Origin: Polyangium mundeleinium
GTDB lineage: Bacteria > Myxococcota_A > Polyangia > Polyangiales > Polyangiaceae
Direction of reading: 5' to 3'
Assembly: GCF_028369105.1 (NCBI RefSeq)
Contig: NZ_JAQNDO010000001.1
Location: 7,782,501-7,846,500 of the forward strand
DNA length: 64,000 bases
A program made the translations under genes and the position numbers. The notes under the pieces were generated by a model. The model had not been told where the DNA came from, made no database searches, and was given only the letters and a program-made list of their open reading frames with translations. Numbering within the stretch: position 1 is the first letter of the stretch; each line of letters begins with the position of its first letter. Shown in pieces: positions 58,498 to 64,000 of the stretch.

Positions 58498-60239
58498 TCG
58501 AGAATGCCGTCTTCCGGGGCGGGCTTTTCCTGCTCGTGCTCGTCGCGCTCGCCGTTCCGCTCGGCTCGTACATGGCCCGCGTGTACGAGGGGAACGCGAA
58601 GATCGCCGCGCGCGTGTTTGGGCCGATCGAGCGCCTCTTCTATCGCGCCGCGGGGATTCGTGTCGACGAGGACATGCCTTTTCCTCGGTATGCCGCGGCC
58701 GTCCTCCTCTTCAATTTGTTCGGCCTGCTCGTGGTGTACGGCCTCGAGCGATTCCAGGCCCTCTTGCCCGTGAACCCGGCCGGGTTCGGCGCGGTGTCGC
58801 CGGAGGTCGCCTGGAACACGGCCGTGAGCTTCGCGAGCAACACGAACTGGCAAGCGTACGCAGGGGAAACGACGCTCTCGCACCTCACGCAGATGCTCGG
58901 GCTCACCGTGCAGAACTTCGTCTCCGCGGGCACGGGAATGGCCGTCCTCGTCGCGTTGATACGAGGGTTTACGCGGCGCACGGCCGAGGGCATCGGAAAC
59001 TTCTGGGTCGACCTGACGCGGAGCACGCTCTACGTGCTCGTGCCGCTTTCGTTCGTGCTCGCCCTCTTGCTCGTGTCGCAGGGCGTCGTGCAGACGTTCG
59101 CCGCGCATCACGTCGCGGAGCTGCTCGATCCGACGAGCACCGGCGACGGGACCGGCGTCGCCCGGCAGATCCTCGCGCTCGGGCCCGCGGCTTCGCAGGT
59201 CGCCATCAAGCAGCTCGGGACGAACGGCGGCGGCTTTTTCAATGTGAACTCGGCGCACCCGTTCGAGAACCCGAACGCCCTCACGAACCTGCTGGAGGTG
59301 ATCTCGATCGTCCTCGTCCCCGCGTCGCTCTGCTTCACGTTCGGGGCGATGGTGAAGGACAAACGGCAGGGCTTTGCCGTCTTCGCGGCGATGCTCGTGA
59401 TCTTCGTGCCCCTGCTTTTCGTCGCGGTGGCGGCCGAGCAGCACGGAAATCCCATCCTTTCGAGCCTCGGCGTCGATCAGGGCGCGAGCGTGCTCCAGCC
59501 CGGCGGGAACATGGAGGGCAAGGAGGCGCGCTTCGGCATCGTCGACAGCGCGCTCTGGGCGACCGCGACGACGGCGGCCTCGAATGGATCCGTGAATGCG
59601 ATGCACGACAGCTTCACGCCGCTCGGCGGGCTCGTCCCGATGTGGCTCATGCAGCTCGGCGAGATCGTGTTCGGCGGCGTGGGCTCGGGGCTCTACGGGA
59701 TGCTGATGTACGCGGTGATCGCCGTGTTCATCGCCGGCCTGATGGTCGGGCGCACACCGGAGTACCTCGGCAAGAAGATCGAGGCGTTCGAGATGAAAAT
59801 GGCCTCGCTCGTCATCCTGATCCCGGCCGCGGCCACGCTCATCGGCACGGCCCTCGCGAGCGCCACGCCCGCAGGCACGGCGGCCCTCGGAAACCCTGGC
59901 GCCCATGGCTTCAGCGAGATGCTTTATGCCTTCTCGTCCGGCGCGAACAACAATGGATCCGCCTTCGGCGGGCTGACCGTGAGCGGGATGTTTTACACGA
60001 CGGCGATCGGCCTCTGCATGCTGATCGGTCGTTACTGGGTCCTCGTCCCCGTCCTCGCCCTTGCGGCGTCCCTCGCACGTAAAAAATCGGTCCCCGCGAG
60101 CGCCGGGACGTTGCCGACGCACACGCCGCTCTTCGTGCTTTTGCTCGTCGGGACGATTCTGCTCGTCGGTGCGCTCACGTTCGTCCCGGCGCTCGCGCTC
60201 GGCCCGGTGGTCGAGCATCTCTCCCTGTTTGCAAGGTGA
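58494..60239 (+). CDS. kdpA: KdpA, potassium-translocating subunit
   Basis: A 581-residue channel-like subunit of the high-affinity potassium P-type ATPase. Selectivity-filter loops after the paired helices are visible: [50 protein letters not shown] and [15 protein letters not shown]. The length is near the usual ~560. The start is GTG overlapping kdpF. Expression is expected under potassium limitation through KdpDE, of which kdpD lies at the window end. Confidence 0.97.
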   Translation: MIENAVFRGGLFLLVLVALAVPLGSYMARVYEGNAKIAARVFGPIERLFYRAAGIRVDEDMPFPRYAAAVLLFNLFGLLVVYGLERFQALLPVNPAGFGAVSPEVAWNTAVSFASNTNWQAYAGETTLSHLTQMLGLTVQNFVSAGTGMAVLVALIRGFTRRTAEGIGNFWVDLTRSTLYVLVPLSFVLALLLVSQGVVQTFAAHHVAELLDPTSTGDGTGVARQILALGPAASQVAIKQLGTNGGGFFNVNSAHPFENPNALTNLLEVISIVLVPASLCFTFGAMVKDKRQGFAVFAAMLVIFVPLLFVAVAAEQHGNPILSSLGVDQGASVLQPGGNMEGKEARFGIVDSALWATATTAASNGSVNAMHDSFTPLGGLVPMWLMQLGEIVFGGVGSGLYGMLMYAVIAVFIAGLMVGRTPEYLGKKIEAFEMKMASLVILIPAAATLIGTALASATPAGTAALGNPGAHGFSEMLYAFSSGANNNGSAFGGLTVSGMFYTTAIGLCMLIGRYWVLVPVLALAASLARKKSVPASAGTLPTHTPLFVLLLVGTILLVGALTFVPALALGPVVEHLSLFAR

Positions 60240-60252
60240 ATGGAGCCCCCCC

Positions 60253-62328
60253 ATGACGACCCGAACCCAGGCTCGTCCGCTCTTCGAGACCGCCATCGTC
60301 GGCCGCGCTGCCGTCGACGCATTCCGCAAGCTCGATCCGCGGCGCATGATCAAAAACCCGGTCATGTTCGTGGTGGAGATCGGCAGCGCCTTCACGACGG
60401 TGCTCTTCCTCCACGCGGCGATCACCGGACGCGGCGAAGCGCCCGCCGGTTTCATTCTTGCGGTTTCGCTCTGGCTCTGGTTCACCGTCCTGTTTGCCAA
60501 TTTCGCCGAAGCGATGGCCGAAGGGCGCGGCAAGGCGCAGGCGGACGCGCTCCGGAAGACGCGGAAGAACGTGAGCGCGAAGCGGCTGGAGGCGCCGCGG
60601 CTCGACGCGCGGCGCGAGGAGGTCGATTCCTCGACGCTCCGCCGCGGCGACATCGTGCTGGTCGAGGCCGGAGATACCCTGCCCAGCGACGGCGAGGTGA
60701 TCGAGGGGGTCGCGTCGGTCGACGAGAGCGCCATCACGGGCGAGAGCGCCCCCGTCATTCGCGAGAGCGGCGGGGATCGCAGCGCCGTCACGGGCGGGAC
60801 ACGCGTGCTCTCGGATTGGCTGCTCGTGCGCATCACGGAGAACGCGGGCGAGACCTTTCTCGACCGCATGATCGCCATGGTCGAGGGCGCCAAACGGAAA
60901 AAGACACCGAACGAGATCGCGCTCGACATCCTGCTCGCGGCGTTGACGATCGTGTTTTTGCTCGCGACCGTGACGCTGCTGCCCTTCTCGAAGTATGCCG
61001 TCGCGAGCTCCGGGCAAGGCGCGCCCGTGGGCCTCACCGTGCTCTGCGCGTTGCTCGTTTGCCTCATTCCCACGACGATCGGCGGGCTGCTCTCCGCGAT
61101 CGGCATCGCGGGGATGGATCGAATGGTCCAGGCAAACGTGATCGCGACCTCGGGCCGCGCTGTCGAGGCGGCCGGGGACGTGACCGTGCTCTTGCTCGAC
61201 AAGACGGGCACGATCACGCTCGGCAATCGGCAGGCGACGGCCTTCTTGCCCGCGCCGGGCGTCAAAGAAAGCGAGCTCGCGGATGCGGCGCAGCTCTCGT
61301 CCCTCGCCGACGAGACGCCGGAGGGCCGCAGCATCGTGGTGCTGGCGAAGGAGCGTTTTGCATTGCGGGCGCGGGACGTGCACGCGCTCGGCGCGACGTT
61401 CGTGCCGTTCACCGCGCAGACGCGGATGAGCGGGGTCGATCTCGACGGGCGCCTCATCCGGAAGGGCGCGACCGACGCGGTCACGAAGTTCATCGAGGCG
61501 CAGGGCGGCAGCCTCCCGGCCGAAGTGAAGGCGCTCGTGGACGAGGTCGCGAAGCAGGGATCGACGCCGCTCGTCGTCGCGGACGGGGCGCGGGTGCTCG
61601 GCGTGGTCGAGCTCAAGGACATCGTGAAGGGCGGGATCCAGGAGCGATTCGCGGAGCTGCGCCACATCGGCATTCGCACGGTGATGATCACGGGCGACAA
61701 CCCGCTCACCGCCGCGGCGATCGCGGCCGAGGCGGGCGTCGACGATTTCCTCGCCGAGGCCACGCCCGAGCAAAAGCTCGCGATGATCCGCTCGTATCAG
61801 CAAGAAGGGCACCTCGTCGCGATGACCGGCGACGGGACGAACGATGCGCCGGCGCTCGCGCAGGCCGACGTGGCCGTGGCGATGAATACGGGCACGCAGG
61901 CCGCGAAGGAGGCGGGGAACATGGTGGATCTCGACTCCAACCCGACGAAGCTGCTCGCCATCGTGGAGATCGGAAAGCAGATGCTGATGACGCGCGGCGC
62001 ATTGACGACGTTCAGCATCGCGAACGACGTGTCCAAATACTTCGCCATCATCCCGGCCGCGTTCGCCGCGACCTACCCGGCGCTCGGCGCGCTGAACGTG
62101 ATGCGGCTGCATTCGCCGGCCACGGCCATCCTTTCGGCCGTGATCTTCAATGCGCTCGTCATCATCGCGCTCGTCCCCATCGCGCTCCGCGGCATCCGGT
62201 ACCGCCCGGCGCCCGCGCCCGCGCTGCTGCGGCGGAATTTGCTCGTGTATGGGCTCGGCGGCGTGGTGCTGCCCTTCCCGTGCATCAAGGTCATCGACCT
62301 CGTGCTCGCGGCCCTCGGCGTCGGCTGA
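60253..62328 (+). CDS. kdpB: KdpB, ATP-hydrolysing subunit
   Basis: A 691-residue P-type ATPase (class IA). The phosphorylated Asp316 lies in [16 protein letters not shown]. The actuator loop is [20 protein letters not shown] near 159-178, and the hinge is [40 protein letters not shown] is the late P-domain motif, and [20 protein letters not shown] is the segment near the ion site. All key residues are present. The ATG at 60253 follows GGAG and lies 13 bases after kdpA. Confidence 0.97.
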   Translation: MTTRTQARPLFETAIVGRAAVDAFRKLDPRRMIKNPVMFVVEIGSAFTTVLFLHAAITGRGEAPAGFILAVSLWLWFTVLFANFAEAMAEGRGKAQADALRKTRKNVSAKRLEAPRLDARREEVDSSTLRRGDIVLVEAGDTLPSDGEVIEGVASVDESAITGESAPVIRESGGDRSAVTGGTRVLSDWLLVRITENAGETFLDRMIAMVEGAKRKKTPNEIALDILLAALTIVFLLATVTLLPFSKYAVASSGQGAPVGLTVLCALLVCLIPTTIGGLLSAIGIAGMDRMVQANVIATSGRAVEAAGDVTVLLLDKTGTITLGNRQATAFLPAPGVKESELADAAQLSSLADETPEGRSIVVLAKERFALRARDVHALGATFVPFTAQTRMSGVDLDGRLIRKGATDAVTKFIEAQGGSLPAEVKALVDEVAKQGSTPLVVADGARVLGVVELKDIVKGGIQERFAELRHIGIRTVMITGDNPLTAAAIAAEAGVDDFLAEATPEQKLAMIRSYQQEGHLVAMTGDGTNDAPALAQADVAVAMNTGTQAAKEAGNMVDLDSNPTKLLAIVEIGKQMLMTRGALTTFSIANDVSKYFAIIPAAFAATYPALGALNVMRLHSPATAILSAVIFNALVIIALVPIALRGIRYRPAPAPALLRRNLLVYGLGGVVLPFPCIKVIDLVLAALGVG

Positions 62329-62340
62329 AAGGAATCGACG

Positions 62341-62922
62341 ATGAAATCGCTCCTCCGTCCCGCGATCACGTTGCTCGCCGCATTCACGCTCCTCACGGGC
62401 GTGCTGTATCCGCTGCTCGTCACCGCCGTCGCGCAGGCGGCCTTCCCGGCACGCGCGAACGGCAGCCTGATTCGCGAAAGCGGGCGGGTCATCGGCTCCG
62501 AGCTGATCGGGCAGCCGTTCGACGATCCGCGGTACTTCTGGGGTCGCCCGTCCGCGACGCCGAGCCATCCCTACAATGCGGCGGCGTCGAGCGGATCGAA
62601 CCTCGGGCCGACGAACGGCGCGCTCCGGGACGCCGTCGCGGCACGGATCACGGCGCTCCGCGAGGCGGATCCGGGCAATGCCGCGCCCATCCCCGTCGAC
62701 CTCGTCACGGCCTCGGGCAGCGGCCTCGACCCGCACATCTCGCCAGCCGCCGCCTCTTTCCAAATCGCCCGTGTCGCGCGGGCCCGCGGGCTCGACGAGG
62801 CCCGCGTCCGTGCCCTCGTCGACGCGCACGTGGAGGGCCGTGTCCTCGGCGTCCTCGGCGAACCACGCGTGAACGTGTTACGCCTGAACCTCGCGCTCGA
62901 CCAGGCGGCAGCTCATCCATGA
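62341..62922 (+). CDS. kdpC: KdpC, chaperone-like subunit
   Basis: A 193-residue subunit with one N-terminal membrane helix ([20 protein letters not shown]) and a soluble periplasmic domain. [20 protein letters not shown] and [15 protein letters not shown] are typical, as is the C-terminal YDP-like loop [20 protein letters not shown]. Its TGA overlaps the ATG of the sensor kinase gene (ATGA). Confidence 0.96.
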   Translation: MKSLLRPAITLLAAFTLLTGVLYPLLVTAVAQAAFPARANGSLIRESGRVIGSELIGQPFDDPRYFWGRPSATPSHPYNAAASSGSNLGPTNGALRDAVAARITALREADPGNAAPIPVDLVTASGSGLDPHISPAAASFQIARVARARGLDEARVRALVDAHVEGRVLGVLGEPRVNVLRLNLALDQAAAHP

Positions 62923-64000
62923 CCGATCCCGAAAGCCGACCCGATCCCGACGCGCTCGTCCGAAGGGCGCACGCCGAAGAGGGGCGCGAACAACGCGCGC
63001 GGCTCCGCGTCTTCTTCGGGTTCGCCCCCGGCGTCGGAAAGACGTACCGCATGCTCCAGGTCGCGCGGGAGCGGGCGATCGAGCAGAAGGTCGACGTCGT
63101 CGCCGGGATCGTGGAGACACACGGGCGCGCGGAGACGGAAGCCCTGCTCGAAGGGCTCGACGTGCTGCCGCGGCGCAAGGTGGAGTATCGCGGGCGCGCC
63201 CTCGACGAGCTCGACCTCGACGCCGCGCTCGCGCGAAGGCCCAAGATCCTCCTGCTCGACGAGCTCGCGCACACGAACGTCTCGGGATCACGGCACGCGA
63301 AGCGCTGGCAAGACGCGATCGAGCTGCTCGACGCGGGCATCGACGTCTACACGACCGTCAACGTGCAGCACGTCGAGAGCCTGAACGACGTGGTCGCGCA
63401 GATCACGGGCATCCAGGTCCGCGAGACGATCCCTGATTCGATCCTCGATCGCGCCGACGAGATCGAGCTCGTGGACATCGCGCCCGAGGAGCTGCTCGCG
63501 CGCCTGCGCGAAGGAAAAGTGTATCTACCGGAGCAGGCGAAACGCGCGGCCGCGCATTTCTTCCAGCGCGGCAACCTGCTCGCGCTGCGCGAGCTCGCGC
63601 TGCGGCGGACGGCGGAGCGCGTCGACGTGGACATGCGCGAGTATCGCGAGCAGCACGGCGTGATCACGCCCTGGCCTGCCGGCGAGCGGATCCTCGTGTG
63701 CATCAGCCCCGCGCCGAGCTCGGGCCGGCTTTTGCGCGCGGCGGCGCGGATGGCCGCGGGCCTGCGCGCGCCGTGGGTCGCCGCGTACGTCGCGTCGCCG
63801 GCGGCGAAGGCGCCGAGCGAGGCCGATCGGGCGCGGCTCGAAGCCCATTTGCGCCTCGCGGAGACGCTCGGCGGCGCCGTGACGCGGCTCTCCGGGGCGA
63901 GGATCTCCGAGTCGCTCCTGCGTTATGCGCGCAAGCACAACGTCACGCGCATCATCATCGGCAAGCCGACCCATTCTCGCCTCCGCGACCGGCTGCGCGG
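62919..64000 (+). CDS. kdpD: KdpD, osmosensitive/potassium sensor kinase (N-terminal part, cut by window end)
   Basis: The first 360 residues of KdpD. The KdpD domain shows Walker [10 protein letters not shown] at 34-42, [20 protein letters not shown] and the following [21 protein letters not shown] universal-stress-protein-like domain begins near 245 ([20 protein letters not shown]). The membrane helices, GAF-like part and histidine kinase lie beyond the window, as presumably does kdpE. It senses low potassium or turgor and drives the operon. Start overlaps kdpC by 4 bases. Confidence 0.95.
   Translation, partial: MTDPESRPDPDALVRRAHAEEGREQRARLRVFFGFAPGVGKTYRMLQVARERAIEQKVDVVAGIVETHGRAETEALLEGLDVLPRRKVEYRGRALDELDLDAALARRPKILLLDELAHTNVSGSRHAKRWQDAIELLDAGIDVYTTVNVQHVESLNDVVAQITGIQVRETIPDSILDRADEIELVDIAPEELLARLREGKVYLPEQAKRAAAHFFQRGNLLALRELALRRTAERVDVDMREYREQHGVITPWPAGERILVCISPAPSSGRLLRAAARMAAGLRAPWVAAYVASPAAKAPSEADRARLEAHLRLAETLGGAVTRLSGARISESLLRYARKHNVTRIIIGKPTHSRLRDRLR

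Noticed and set aside
58476-61763. A 1095-codon minus-strand frame across kdpA and kdpB
   Set aside because: It lies opposite clear kdp genes and shows no domain pattern.

Overview
This 64 kb window comes from a very high-GC genome with many lipoproteins, a transmembrane Ser/Thr kinase, four-helix (S23-type) protein, glycine-rich and beta-propeller surface proteins and large spacer-rich intergenic DNA. That mix suggests a myxobacterium of the Polyangium/Sorangium type (inference; no rRNA gene is present to test it). No tRNA, rRNA or CRISPR array was found.

Layout. 0-9.2 kb: end of a cytochrome P450, a RibD/DHFR-like enzyme, a spermidine-synthase-like lipoprotein, an ECF sigma factor, a divergent SDR/AraC pair, and a metallophosphoesterase fused to an HdeD-like membrane domain. 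9.2-21.5 kb: a mobile-element graveyard. It holds five fragments of one IS91-like (HUH) transposase, including two near-identical ~1.1 kb defective copies, three IS66 remnants, broken host genes (beta-helix protein, acetolactate-synthase-like enzyme, TPR protein) and a few intact genes (S23 protein, two lipoproteins, VOC protein with divergent WYL regulator). 21.5-23.1 kb: an HNH-type fragment, an overlapping surface protein and a TPR protein. 23.14-23.61 kb: a 43-bp tandem array. 23.6-27.2 kb: a ribose-type ABC importer (ATPase, permease, binding protein). 27.5-32.6 kb: a GT39-like membrane glycosyltransferase, ferritin-like lipoprotein, GST and an Mrr-like nuclease. 33.1-40.7 kb: a co-directional run of kinase/binding-protein fusion, outer-membrane protein, lipoprotein, phytanoyl-CoA-dioxygenase-like enzyme, unknown protein and VOC protein. 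40.7-45.1 kb: two c-type cytochromes, a MITE-like element and two TPR proteins. 45.3-50.7 kb: a CusAB/CzcAB-type heavy-metal efflux operon whose first genes encode Cys/His-rich envelope proteins. 50.76-51.25 kb: a second 43-bp periodic array of a different kind. 51.6-54.8 kb: a secreted beta-propeller lipoprotein with a poly-Glu tract. 54.8-64 kb: a potassium module with kup facing a porin and the kdpFABCD operon (kdpD runs off the window).

The most unusual signal is the pair of arrays at 23.1 and 50.8 kb. Both place a TTGC...GCAA dyad at a 43-bp step (exactly 43 in the second, 43-44 in the first). In the second array the 29-bp intervals are all different while the dyad and its phase are kept. 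I know of no described element that matches this.
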